Shown piece by piece: positions 1-9,849 of a stretch of 64,000 nucleotides of DNA (the first letter of the stretch is position 1; every line of letters begins with the position of its first letter). A model generated the notes under the pieces. The model saw only the letters and a program-made list of their open reading frames with translations. It was not told the origin of the DNA and ran no database searches. A program made the translations under genes and the position numbers. The DNA lies in assembly GCA_977006965.1 (NCBI GenBank), contig OZ345374.1, forward strand, positions 930,001 to 994,000, read 5' to 3'. This DNA is from Phymatolithon calcareum (taxonomy: Eukaryota > Rhodophyta > Florideophyceae > Hapalidiales).

Positions 1-249
1 GCTCGGAACCAGCTGCCACTGCTCGCGCCGCCAGGTGGGCCCATATCCAGCACATCTTGCCCTGAAATGCAGGAACCAGTGGAGACGCAAAGTGCACCCC
101 TGCGAGACTGCGAAGAAGCAGACTTATCTTCTTTCGAGCACAATCATTGTCAAATGAAGGATCCTGTCTGTCAATGGCGACATAAACATGCGTACACGTG
201 CGGTATGCAGGCGGAATTGACTCCACAAGCATTTGCAGAGTGTGCTTGA
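1..249 (+). CDS. possible 3' end of a gene cut by the window edge
   Basis: Frame 1 is open from the first base to a TGA at about 247-249, 82 codons with no Met needed, so this could be the C-terminus of a gene starting outside the window. The translation has six Cys and several His (for example HNHCQMKDPVCQWRHKHAYTC), but I do not recognise a family. Base composition is GC-richer than the sequence after about 560. An open stretch of 82 codons can occur by chance, so this is a weak call. Confidence 0.2.
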   Translation, partial: ARNQLPLLAPPGGPISSTSCPEMQEPVETQSAPLRDCEEADLSSFEHNHCQMKDPVCQWRHKHAYTCGMQAELTPQAFAECA

Positions 250-1730
250 GCGGCTTCCATACATTGGAGCTGTTTCGAGACGTTAATGGTAATAATAATC
301 CCCACTGGCGAGGACCACCACTGTACTCTGGGTGCAGGCGCGACGTCACAGTCTCGCCAACGTTTTTGGGGATACGGCACCATGCTCTGGATGCAGGCAG
401 ATCGTTTACAATTCCCAGGCTATCCGCAGAGGGCATCAACGCCATCGACGTGCGAAAGTTGGGGCGACGCTGAAGCGGAAACGGGGTGGCCCGACCAGCA
501 ATATCTTCAGCCCACCATCCAGGGAAGATGAAATGCCGGATGCATGCGGACAATGAATTTGAAGCTCTGGTTTCGAGGAAGTAGTCAAGGAGTAGAAGAA
601 AAGATCGAATCGTAGGACTGCGTCGCACGGTCCTCCTCACAGTGCCAATGATTTCTCCAACCCCAGTCATTGCCAGGTAGTGTACTTGGCTTCGGGCAAA
701 TGGCAATACCTTCGTGTGCAGACGTGAGAGAGCACTTAATGCTTTGCTTAACAAGTTAAACTGTGCAGCGTACACGGTGATCGGCAGGATATGCGAGTAT
801 GTTTAGAAGTGAAACCGAGTTTCTTTTTATGAAATTTTGCGGCATCAGGTGTACAAAAACCCTGATCGGTGGGCTTCTTTCCATTCGATGACGACCACTT
901 CCCGAGTCTCGAGTGTAGATTACTTGGGAGATTCAGGAAGATTACTGGTGTATTTTAATACAAAAGAACATAAAAAGTTGCCGACCGATTCGAGATGCAG
1001 TTTCTCAAGTTTAGACAAAGAGCCGCCGTTCATCCTGAAACGTTTCCATGATATTGTTTTCAATATCGCTACAAATTTCAAAAAATGATTTGCGGTCTAT
1101 CTCCGACGTGATCCTCCTTTTTACCAAATGCTGGACGTTTATCCACTCCTAGGGCATACGAATTCTTCGCACTCAGTCTTATACTGTAGACGTGCACGTC
1201 TAATGCCCTGCGATTCGATTCTGTTAAATCCGACTAGCATAGGTTTCGAAAAATGCATAGTTGAGCTGAGGCCCGGTCTATACGCGAACAAATCTGTTCA
1301 TGTTCGCTAATTCGTATCATAGCATAAAACTTGTCGTCTTACAATTGGCTGTCGTGAACTTCGAGACGGCGCATTTGAACAGATTTGGAGCAGCGTTTCA
1401 TTTGGACGGATGACGGATGAATCCAGTACGCCAAATGCCACGCAACAAGTGTCCAATGGACTAGCGAGATCTCCAAGAGTATGATTCAATCCAGTTCGTC
1501 GGTGTAGACGATTTAAAATTTAGAATTTTCTTCGTCCGCTCGAGAAAGAATCTAATGCTTTTGAGTCCGGTAGCCCTACAGCGGTAAGCTAGGCTGAATC
1601 TGTATCCAGTCCGACAGGATTCGTCGTTCTGAAACCTATATCAGCAAGCATCCAGTTATTTCGCGATAAAATCAGTGAAAATAATGAAGTCAATTTGATT
1701 ATCCGCATCAAATCCAAGAGTCATAAATTC
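250..1730. other. intergenic, no supported gene
   Basis: Only short overlapping reading frames (under 95 codons) in several frames, none with a recognisable motif. The longest sit at 198-473 and 837-1088. After about 800 the sequence becomes AT-richer with no coding signal that I can support. Confidence 0.5.
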
Positions 1731-1809
1731 AATCCAGTGGATGTACACGTGTACATCCGCTGGATTTGGTTGGTTAATAATGAGTGTGCAGTCATTATTC
1801 ACCAACCAA
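1731..1809. repeat. two adjacent long hairpins (MITE-like)
   Basis: 1731-1766 is a 36-bp palindrome with one mismatched pair, centred on GTACACGTGTAC. Directly abutting it, 1766-1783 and 1792-1809 form an 18-bp stem with one mismatch around an 8-nt loop. The second hairpin contains the stop codon of the leftward small gene. It could be the remnant of a small inverted-repeat element that landed at the 3' end of that gene. Confidence 0.55.
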
Positions 1810-2173
1810 AAGTAATTTCTCTTTGAAAGGCATGAATCCAAACTCTCGTGGCACCGGCGATGCCAACGGCGTTTCCCTTTCGCATTTTGACTTGAGGCGC
1901 CGGCTTACTCTCTAGCTCCTTGATGCGTGCGTTCAAGTGTTCAATCTCCATCTCCTGCATCTTCGCATGTCCCTGAAGACGCGCTTCAGCCGCGCGAGCG
2001 CGCTCCATCTGAGCGCGAACGACAGCTTTTGCCTTCTCCTTTGCTAGTTCGAGTTGTTCGCCACGCGCCTCGGCGTCAGCGCGAGCCGCAGCGTGCGCTT
2101 TGCGCAGACCCTCGACCTCACAGCCCGTGCTGCCCTCAGCGGCGCCCGGGGTCGCGCGTTCGATGTCCGTCAT
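1799..2173 (-). CDS. small Ala/Glu-rich coiled-coil protein, unknown function
   Basis: An ATG-initiated frame of 124 codons. Residues ~20-90 are rich in Ala, Glu, Arg and Lys with heptad-like spacing, predicting a long single coiled coil (GEQLELAKEKAKAVVRAQME and onward, then KMQEMEIEHLNARIKELESK). No catalytic motif and no clear signal peptide. It is GC-rich like the S4-domain gene, from which it is transcribed divergently with 162 bp between start codons. The last ~10 codons run into hairpin 1766-1809, so the original C-terminus may have been replaced. I do not recognise the family. The skewed composition and ATG start favour a real gene, but a chance frame in GC-rich DNA is not excluded. 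Confidence 0.45.
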   Translation of the reverse strand: MTDIERATPGAAEGSTGCEVEGLRKAHAAARADAEARGEQLELAKEKAKAVVRAQMERARAAEARLQGHAKMQEMEIEHLNARIKELESKPAPQVKMRKGNAVGIAGATRVWIHAFQREITFGW

Positions 2174-2335
2174 TGTGAGTGGCAGCGTGCGCGCAGACTA
2201 GCGCGCACTGTGCCGTCCCCGTGATGAAATAGCCGGCACCAACAATGCCAGTGCTGTGATAATCGCGGTCATGTGGATAATTACGTGTACGCGGCCCGTA
2301 CGATAACTTGTCGATGCTCGCGGGAGCAAGATTGA
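2174..2335. promoter_or_regulatory. putative shared divergent promoter region
   Basis: 162 bp between the start codons of the leftward coiled-coil gene and the rightward S4-domain gene, so both promoters must lie here or overlap the coding regions. I see no convincing TATA box. GC-rich at the left, more mixed near the S4 start. Inferred from gene arrangement only. Confidence 0.3.
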
Positions 2336-3301
2336 ATGCATCGCACGTCCTTCATTATTGCTGACGCGAGTATGGCGGCACGCCCCCTCGCGTTCGCGGC
2401 TACTCTCCCGACCGCGACCAGGGCGTCGCGTGCGCTCGAAACATGCGCTGCGCACGTGAGGTATGCTCCTGTGCGTATGGGGGCGCGAAAGGCGGCCGCG
2501 GAGGCTGATGCCGTGCGCATTGCGACTCTGCGCGGCGTCGACAAGACAGTCGCGGAGCGTGCCGTGGCCGCGGTTATGCGCGCAGCAGGCGCCATGTTCG
2601 GTGTGTCTGAGTTTATGACGCCGCGTGACGTGCACGAAGTTTGCATGGCATGCAGGCGAGGCCTCCCTGACGCACGCGTGGTCGCTTGGGGCGGCTATCC
2701 AGACGCCGAGCGCGCAGTACTGACTGCGGGGCATATTCCAAAATTTGCAGACGATGGCGCGGTTGTAGAGGTTTTAAGAGAAGAACTTGCTGCTGTGGTG
2801 ATGCGGCGGAGGTTCGAGGAGGAGAAATTGTCGCAGCGCGACTTTCTTGGTGCGGTGCTGGCGCATGTGAAACGAGAGCGCGTAGGGGACATAGTGCTTA
2901 GGGAAGATGGCACTTGTTGCTACGCTGTGGTACATGCGGACGTTGCCGATTACCTCATCGGTACGATAACGAGCGTTGGGCGAGTGGGCGTTGAGACGAG
3001 TATGGTGTCGTTGGATGAGGTGAGCCCCCGGGAAAGAAGTGTAAAAGAGTTTACTAATGTGGAAAAAAGCTTGAGACTCGATGCCGTAGGAAGCGCAGGA
3101 TTTGGAATAAGTCGGTCGAAGATGGCGGAGGGGATCCGGAATGGTGGGGTGAAGGTTAATCACCGCGAGGTTTCGTCGCCTGCCAAAACGTTAAAGGCAG
3201 GGGATGTAGTAAGCTTGCGTGGAAGGGGTCGAATTGAGATTGCGGAGTGCGGGGCTACACGAAAGGGAAATATCCGAATAACAATTTTAAGATACTTGTA
3301 G
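2336..3301 (+). CDS. S4-domain RNA-binding protein, photosystem II S4 / YlmH type, probably plastid-targeted
   Basis: A 321-codon uninterrupted frame with an ATG start. The first ~45 residues are rich in Ala, Arg, Ser and Thr and poor in acidic residues, as in a plastid transit peptide. The central part (YLIGTITSVGRVGVETSMVSLDEV and neighbours) and the C-terminal S4 fold (about residues 254-315, including GISRSKMAEGIRNGGVKVN and AGDVVSLRGRGRIEIAE) have the layout of the YlmH / photosystem II S4-domain family found in cyanobacteria and photosynthetic eukaryotes. S4 domains bind structured RNA, and the family is associated with PSII function and ribosome-related roles; the exact reaction is not known to me. 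The length fits a family of ~260 residues plus a transit peptide. No intron is needed. This gene is the main evidence that the organism is photosynthetic. Confidence 0.85.
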   Translation: MHRTSFIIADASMAARPLAFAATLPTATRASRALETCAAHVRYAPVRMGARKAAAEADAVRIATLRGVDKTVAERAVAAVMRAAGAMFGVSEFMTPRDVHEVCMACRRGLPDARVVAWGGYPDAERAVLTAGHIPKFADDGAVVEVLREELAAVVMRRRFEEEKLSQRDFLGAVLAHVKRERVGDIVLREDGTCCYAVVHADVADYLIGTITSVGRVGVETSMVSLDEVSPRERSVKEFTNVEKSLRLDAVGSAGFGISRSKMAEGIRNGGVKVNHREVSSPAKTLKAGDVVSLRGRGRIEIAECGATRKGNIRITILRYL

Positions 3302-3443
3302 AAGCTGACGAGGCTTTAAAGGCGACGGTACGGTTTGCTATCCGATTTATGGATGTATCAGTACGTAGTCGAAACTATTCACCTTGCCTTCATGTCTTTC
3401 TTTCTTTATTGCAGACGACACAAATTTAACGCCAGAACTAATA

Positions 3444-4330
3444 CTATAGAAAGTTGTCATTGTTGAAGAATTGGAGTATCTCTACGGGTCCCTCCCTGCA
3501 CAGATCTTCTACGGTTTTGTCAAGCACACTTCCGATCAATTGCCTTCGATAGGCGGTCCGACCAGAGCAGCGTAGGATTAGGTCCTCCACTGTCTCCTTG
3601 ACGCCATGGGGGCAGACCTTGCACACTGGGTCGTAGAGTAGCGGTTCATTCTCGCTGTGTTCAGAGTGAAAGCAGGTCATAAGCGGACAGCAATTCGCTA
3701 TGACCTGGTGGAGTACCACTTCTGCAGTTCTCTGTGAGATGTGTGGATCTTTCGTGACCGTAGATAGGTCCATTGCTTTCCTTCTACAGGGCGGTTTGAC
3801 AATGGGTCGTGTGGCTTCCAAAGTGAGAGGTATCGCTTCACGCGACACAAGACTCGTTTCCAAAATTCACAGCCGCGCGAGCTCATCAGCTGCCTCATTC
3901 TTCGGGACGCCGCAGTGACTAGGTATCCAAACACACACTCTATGTGAGCCTCGGGGGACACTACTTGTTCTATAAGATTCCATAGATTCTGGACCATATT
4001 ACCAAACATGCGCGGTTGCCCGCTGAGCGCGTCTATGCGGTTACAGCTGTCAGTGCACAATTTGATAATGCTGCCTCGTGAAAGCTGTTGATTTGACACT
4101 GCCCGAACGCATGCACGACCACACATGCCTCCGCGTCGATGCAAGAGGGTCTTGGACCGGAGTTTTTGGCTAAGCTCCAGGTAATGCACTTTGACGCTCA
4201 GTTATTTGTTGAGATGAATTCCGAGGAACTTGTATGCCGCAACTGCGTTGATTGCCTCGCCGTTGATATTGTTACCGTTTATAATTTCGTGTGGAGACAG
4301 TCCGCCTGTAGCAAATCCTAGCACCTCAGA
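3444..4330 (-). pseudogene. decayed LINE (non-LTR retrotransposon) 3' part: RT thumb, RNase H, C-terminal Cys motif
   Basis: Read leftwards, the frame near 4200-4330 gives AAYKFLGIHLNK followed by a stop and then LSVKVHYLELSQKL, the pattern of the region after LINE reverse-transcriptase palms. Next comes a ribonuclease H segment, with LCTDSCNRIDAL in one frame and VWIPSHCGVPKNEAADELARL in another, the classical HCGVxxNExADxxA motif. Finally YDPVCKVCPHGVKETVEDLILRCSGR is a CxxC...HxxxxC-like C-terminal motif seen after RNase H in many LINEs. At least one frameshift and two stops (one directly after ELARL) show it is dead. Related fragments lie at 12348-13042 and 13722-14370. Confidence 0.75.
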
Positions 4331-4531
4331 TGCTAGGAATTGCTGCATATGAACAGGTGCTGCAACTGCTTACCTTGAAGTAAATGGAAAATACCTAAAG
4401 GGCTGTGCGTCGTTTTAGAAAGTTCCACTCCACATACGACTGGAATGAATAAAACTGCGTTCAACAAATCTATGCAGACGCAAAAAAGTTATCGAGTAAT
4501 GAAAAAGGAGGCAAAACAACGATTCTAACCT

Positions 4532-6654
4532 TCAAGAAAAGAACGAGCGCAAATACATAATGATGTCTAGCATCTCTCCAGAAAGCCGCGCGCGATCGTC
4601 TGTAACAATTCTGCTCACGGCGGAAAAGTTGCGCTCGGATGTGCATGATGAAGCTGGAATTGCAAAGAGCCTAAGGGCGAATCTGGACAAACGAGGATAT
4701 TTCGCCTTGTTCCTGATCCAAAACTGAACAACTCCCATATCCTCGTCTTTTCGCATCATTGCCTCATCAGTTCCTGAGACAATCGCGCACTTGTAGAGGG
4801 TGTACTCATCTGTCTCAGGTACTTTTCCGCTACGGTCGTCAAATAAATTCGACAATCGAAATTTTTTTGTCGGGGGATTCTCATCGGCGCCCTGTTCAGG
4901 AATATCAGACAATGCCACTGGAGACATCTGAGGCATGGAGGATTGCCTGATATCGGGGGGAAGTACTATTTCCATAACTGCATTTCGCACTCACCTCGCG
5001 CCATGTACTCAACACGCAGCTCATTGTCTGTGATAGAGGCGCAAGATTTGAGTAGCGGATGCAACAAAAGGGCAGCAATGTACGCGTCATGAACGATGAT
5101 GACGCTAGAAAGGAGGTCAAGAACGCGGGAAGATAGACAGGCGAGAATTGTGTCACGCGGATCGGCAGCATTGTCGGCAAGCGTCTTCTTGCACCAGAAC
5201 AGAATCGGGAGAACTTTGTGCATAGTGGGCTTTGACGTCGTCTCTAGCAATCGCAGCGCAATAACCAATGGCTCGCAAGCAGAAACAACAGAGTCAATGT
5301 AAGGCAGAGAGGTCTTTGCGCCAACCGTAGTACATCTTACTCCACGCCAGGCTTTCTTCGCAGGAAGTGATTCACCATCGGAAACAATCGCGTCAATGTA
5401 CGGGGCAGATTTCTGAATTCGCTCCAGCGAAGAAAAAAGGGAACACCATCGAGTCTCCACCTCCTGTATGAGCGCGCACCCCGGTGGGAGTTTCCGATTC
5501 GAGTCCGACTGCTTGAAAATGCGGACCAAGGTTTTTGAGCTCTCAATGTTCTTCCATACCTCAGCAAGAATCGGGTCACCCGTCTGCAGTAGCTTAGTCT
5601 TGTCGAACGCTGTTCGCATGACCGTTGTGAGTTGATGGCAGATGCATCCCAGCCATTTAAGGTCGAGGGCAGCTTTTGACTGCGAGACAGAAGCTCCAAC
5701 CACGTTCGGCATAACAGCTGCACAGTCCGTCACAAATGTGAACTTTTTGGTGAGTCTTTCGAAGTCCATATGATACAGTTGTTGAAGCACTGTCTCCAAA
5801 GTTTTCCTGATTGCCACTGAGGTCTCGCCAAGTGTAGAACTATGCTCCGTCAAAAAAAGAATCTTGTTCTTCAAAAAAATATTTTGGTTGCCTGTTAATG
5901 CATCTTTTGGACCAAAGTCGAAATAGTGGAGAGTAAGATCGTAGTACTTTGCGCCCGTGTTTCCTTGTTTGAGACCATCACAACTCATACCGCCTCCTAT
6001 TTTGAGCGCTTCAGGAATGCCGACGGTAGCATCAAATTTTCGCTTTTCTTCGGCAGTTTTAAGCAGACTGTTCTTCACAGCAGTGGTCGATGGCATTGCA
6101 TCTGCAACATCGAGCATGTGTCCAGTGGGCATTGTTTGACCGGCCTTAAACATAGCCGCGGCAAATGTAGCCACTCCTGCCTTTGCGTACGTCCAGCTGA
6201 TAGGCTGGAAGTTTTGGTACACAGCAGCGGCCGCAGCTTTAGCAAGCATAGCCTTGGTGTTCTGGTCAAGCCGCCACATCATGCTTCCGGTGTTTTTGTC
6301 TTTCGGCTCATGCTTTTCCATGTGAAGGGAGTAGTTGGTAGTGCCACCAGAAACTGGTTTGTATGTTCTGACTGCGGCAGTGACAGGACAAACATGGTTG
6401 GCATAGTATTTGCATACAATGTACCCGCAATGCATAGTAGTGTTCGAGTAGCACAATAGCATCCATCCTGAGTACTTTAAGGACCGAACACGGGAATTGA
6501 TGGACTGACCGATAACAGAATCATGGCTTAAAAGTTGGAATCCCGTTGTTTTTCCCGCAAGCATGTCCCTAACTATGGATTGTGCATGCTTTTTGTCGGC
6601 AGGGGGCGCACGACTTGGAGTACCATGCACAGAAGGAGAGGTGCTTGTAGCCAT
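4532..6654 (-). CDS. hAT-superfamily transposase, one 77-bp intron proposed
   Basis: Two leftward frames join into one 681-residue protein if a 77-bp intron (4918-4994) is removed: exon 1 is complement 4995-6654, exon 2 is complement 4532-4917, phase 1. The donor is GTGAGT and the acceptor is TCTCCAG. The N-terminus has a BED-type Cys/His pattern (CKYYANHVC, then HMEKH). The middle has hAT-like blocks (YAKAGVATFAAAMFKAGQ; a CAAVMPNVVGAS acidic core region). The C-terminus has the hAT dimerisation domain, with VVQFWIRNKAKYPRLSRFAL, then SSCTSERNFSAVSRI and RARLSGEMLDIIMYL. The start is the first ATG (6652-6654); an open GTG-led extension of nine codons precedes it. Length is normal for the family. 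The alternative reading is a pseudogene with a frameshift at ~4990. I could not identify terminal inverted repeats for this element. Confidence 0.8.
4918..4994 (-). other. proposed intron of the hAT transposase gene
   Basis: On the minus strand the segment begins GTGAGTGCG and ends ATGTCTCCAG. Removing it restores one frame across the break (upstream YMAR, downstream VALSDIPEQG) with matched phase (exon 1 leaves one base, exon 2 supplies two). Without removal the upstream frame ends after 16 more codons. It fits the GT-AG rule but was not tested by RNA. Confidence 0.55.
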
Positions 6655-6681
6655 CTTGGAGTGAAAAAGAAACGGGCTCAC

Positions 6682-8514
6682 TCAGAACGGAGGACGATGA
6701 TAGGAAATAATTCGGAGGACGAACATACCGATCTGGAGGAGAGCTTCTTTATACTGTTGAAAGGCTTCTAGCAGGGGAATGCTTCTAGACTCTTGTCCTT
6801 ATGGCATTATGAAGATCACTCAACTATATACTCATTTGTCGATTGCCACCTTTCTATAAGGCCCTTACACGATATCATATCCCGAATCAATCCGGTATTT
6901 TTCCAATCCGGTTCGATTTGATTCTGCATCCATCCGTAATGGATCCGGAAGAAGTTGACATGCATCCATATCGACACTTGGAAGCCGGAAGTCGACAAAT
7001 TATCACTCGGTCCAGAAATCATTTAAGTTTTACTAGCTCGCTGATAGATTTTGACAACAAAAAAATTATCCAGGAATCCACCAAATTTCCATCAGAAAGT
7101 CAAACGTATATCCAAAAGTGCAACAAAATCGCGACCGGAGCGACGGATGACTGGATTAGTCCGGCGGAATAAACGCTGCTTCGGACCATTCAACGGCGAA
7201 TGCCTCTTTGTGAGTATCCACCTTCGCAAATCCAGCTCATTCGGCGACGGGAATTAGTTAGCGTCCATGTTGCCAAAACAGGCGCAATCTTTTCAACAAG
7301 AGGGTAGCGTGGACTCTTCCACAGTAATTCCGAACGTAAACAGGGCAACTCAAGTGCTGCGAAACTGAAGCGCATTGATTGTTTCCGCCTGAGCTCCACG
7401 AATGAACCCATAGCCCTTTTCATACTACGAAGGTACGCTCAGTGGCAGACAACTCCAAAATAAATTCATATAAAAATATTTTAAATAATTTGCTCCAAAA
7501 TTATTTATTTCTCGCCATATATCGCGAGTCGCTATAGCGACTCCCGAATAAATTATTTCTTCGCCAAGCTGCCAATACATATCTCAAGGGATCTTTTCCT
7601 AAAATAATTTATATCTGTTGCTGAAGCAATGAAGAAAAACGCATCAGAAGTGTCGGACTCGTCTCTTCTTCTTGGACGAAAGCTAAACCGGTGCAGGAGG
7701 CGGTTCTCTGTACGTACTGACGTTTACATTATACTTGCACAGCAGTGCTGAGTATGTCTGATGCAAGGGCAGCGGTCCACACAGCACCACTTGTAAAGTG
7801 CTACACAATATCCACTACATGGTCAGAAAAAGTGAGGGAAATTCACTACATGGTCACCCCTAGCAAAACATACTACTCATCCGTTACGAATACGGCGGCG
7901 CACTGTAATCAAGTCGTCGTATTCGTTTACTACGCTCAACTCACAACACTGCCGCACTAGCCGCTCCGAAATTATGGAAAATATGGAGCTCGTGTTACAG
8001 GTGGACGTATGAATGTTGCCAACGCAGGCCAAGCAGCACGAAGACAAAGATACGCGTGTTGCAGTCAGTGATGGCCAGCTAGCACAAGATGATTTAGTGC
8101 CGTTTGCAAGAAACACTACTTGCAGTCCGAAATGAGGCCTGTCGCTGCTTCTCGTGAGGAAACAATGGCCAATTCTGCAAACAACCTTGTCGAAACGAAA
8201 CGAGAACACATCTACAAAGTGGCTTACTCCCTGATCATCAGCCTTATCTCCTGCGATGACGGAGATACTATTTGCGACGAGGATCTAAATCATAGAGATT
8301 ATAATAGCGCACGCATTAAATTTTACTGTCGACCAGATTGCTTTTGAGAACCGTATGAGTAGTTGGTTTCGCTAAGGTGAGGGCTCTCTGGCGTGGGGGA
8401 AAGCGATATCTCGCTAATGCTCCGAGGTTTCGCTTTTTCCAAGGTTCGAATTGCGGTACAGTACGGTAGTGACATTTCCCATATCCTCCTGCGTTTGTTT
8501 CGTCTAGCATTTCC
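6682..8514. other. intergenic, no supported gene
   Basis: Scattered frames under 115 codons with no recognisable motif. 7440-7620 is strongly AT-rich and contains a perfect 18-bp palindrome at 7526-7543 (GAGTCGCTATAGCGACTC). The sequence 6880-7000 is rich in ATCCGG/CCGGAT words. The right part (7745-8350) has weak overlapping frames on both strands. Confidence 0.5.
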
Positions 8515-8525
8515 CTGCTACATTG
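8515..8525. repeat. target-site duplication of the SINE, left copy
   Basis: CTGCTACATTG, identical to 8815-8825 on the other side of the SINE. An 11-bp perfect duplication is typical of LINE-mediated (target-primed) insertion. Confidence 0.9.
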
Positions 8526-8719
8526 TTTGTTTGTTTGTTTATTGCATGATATTCGAGCTACGCTAAGGTAGCTCACATCTAGGGGGCCTCTAAGATGTTC
8601 ATGAGCTGGATCCATTCTGGGTACTCGCGTAACTGCTTCCCGCGAGTACTGCGGCACACCACTACACGGCGAAATCCGTGTGCCCTTCGCGGAACGTAAT
8701 TCAATTCTTGTTTGGGACA

Positions 8720-8730
8720 GGACTCGAACC
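8720..8730 (-). promoter_or_regulatory. Pol III box B of the SINE
   Basis: GGTTCGAGTCC on the minus strand, an exact match to the box B pattern GGTTCGANTCC, 65 bases after box A. Confidence 0.85.
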
Positions 8731-8795
8731 GGCGACCTCACATTCCTTCCTGTATCATACCGAAACATGCGCACAGGTGCGCGGAGGCAGTTTTA

Positions 8796-8806
8796 CCACT
8801 ATACCA
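8796..8806 (-). promoter_or_regulatory. Pol III box A of the SINE
   Basis: TGGTATAGTGG on the minus strand, matching the box A pattern of tRNA genes, about nine bases from the SINE 5' end. Confidence 0.8.
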
Positions 8807-8814
8807 CAGGTGGC

Positions 8815-8825
8815 CTGCTACATTG
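8815..8825. repeat. target-site duplication of the SINE, right copy
   Basis: CTGCTACATTG, identical to 8515-8525. Confidence 0.9.
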
Positions 8826-8859
8826 AAAGAATGTATATTTGCCTTATATTCGAAAGAAC

Positions 8860-9065
8860 TCGAATATATTTACAGAAAACCATATATATCCATATGAAAG
8901 ATAATAATGAGATGAATATTCAGCCACCAACGCGCAAGAGTTCAAGTTGGACCGAATTCCTTCAAGGAAACCATGCAATTTACTTGATGGCACAAGTAAT
9001 ATGCCGCAATTCAATCATGAAGAGCAGAAAATATTGCGCTCAAGATCTTGAATATTCGCCATGTT
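8860..9065 (+). repeat. AT-rich dispersed repeat, copy 1
   Basis: About 200 bp alignable with 19506-19720 (shared blocks: ACAGAAAACCATATATAT, GAATTCCTT, GAAGAGCAGAAA, CTCAAG...CTTGAATATTCGCC). Part of the same AT-rich family as the fold-back at 19.26-20.12 kb. No coding capacity seen. Confidence 0.65.
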
Positions 9066-9770
9066 TACCTAACAATTGAAATTTCCTCAGCGTTTCTTCA
9101 AAGAACAGAAATTCTTCCGCTGCCTTTGCAGCAACAGCCGGAGTGAGCGTCGCGCAAGGACATGTTTCAAGTGTATGACATGTCATGTGCCTTTTTGCAT
9201 GCGACCGAAGGCTGGTGATCAGAAAAGATGTTAGAGTATGTGGCACGAATCTTCTACACTTACACCACGTATAAGATAGAAGAGACCGAGAGGAAGATAT
9301 ATATCCGTGCTTCCCAGGAGTCCTCTTAGAAATTATAAAGAGTAACAGACCAGAATTCTTAGACGCTGGATCCCTAACTCACTATTCTCCTGGAGACATG
9401 CAAGAAAAAGTAAAGATGTACAGAGGACCAGAAAATATGGGAGAAGTGCCACATCGAGAGACAGAAGTGGGAAGGTTAATGAGCTTATGTACTCAGTCTT
9501 TAAAGTTTAATTTTCAAAATGCAGCACCTGATTGAACGCCCTTAAGGGGTCATTTAAGGAAAAAGTTCGAAGCTTAGTGAGTGCAATACACCCCCGCTGG
9601 CTTACGTCCGCAGCTCAACTAAATGCAGAGCACATCCGTATTAGACCGTTCATGAACCAGTCCGAACGTTTTTAGGTGCTTTTGGCGCCCGAAAATTGAC
9701 CGATCATAAATAAATGTTGCACAAACAATGTTTTGTCATAATTATGGTTACAATGCGCCTTTCAAATGAC
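9066..9770. other. intergenic, no supported gene
   Basis: Short chance frames only. I see no repeat copy elsewhere in the window. Confidence 0.5.
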
Positions 9771-9789
9771 CACTAGTGTCTATGTGCCG
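9771..9789. repeat. terminal inverted repeat, left, piggyBac-like element A
   Basis: CACTAGTGTCTATGTGCCG, perfect complement at 11751-11769. Confidence 0.8.
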
Positions 9790-9849
9790 GGATTTTTTCC
9801 TCAATTGAGGACACATTTTTCCTCAATTGAGGACTGAAAATGATTTAAG

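Larger units (their letters stand above)
8526..8814 (-). mobile_element. complete tRNA-derived SINE, 289 bp
   Basis: On the minus strand the element starts GGCCACCTGTGGTATAGTGG and carries both internal RNA polymerase III promoter boxes: box A (TGGTATAGTGG, 796-806 of the 8000s) and box B (GGTTCGAGTCC, 8720-8730). The tRNA-like head is followed by a ~160-bp unrelated body and ends in a short (AAAC)n tail. Perfect 11-bp target duplications flank it. The head contains a GCGCAC/GTGCGC hairpin between the boxes, resembling a tRNA with a long extra arm. The body has several near-inverted short repeats (GTACTCGCG / CGCGAGTAC). The LINE that mobilises it cannot be named from this sequence. Reading frames across it are chance. 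Confidence 0.9.

Noticed and set aside
8316-8774. 152-codon minus-strand frame as a gene
   Set aside because: It covers the SINE, its tail and target duplication, so it is a chance frame.
8712-8814. A functional tRNA gene on the minus strand
   Set aside because: Box A and box B are good, but acceptor and T stems do not pair properly. The sequence continues into a body with an (AAAC)n tail and lies between 11-bp target duplications, so it is a SINE head.
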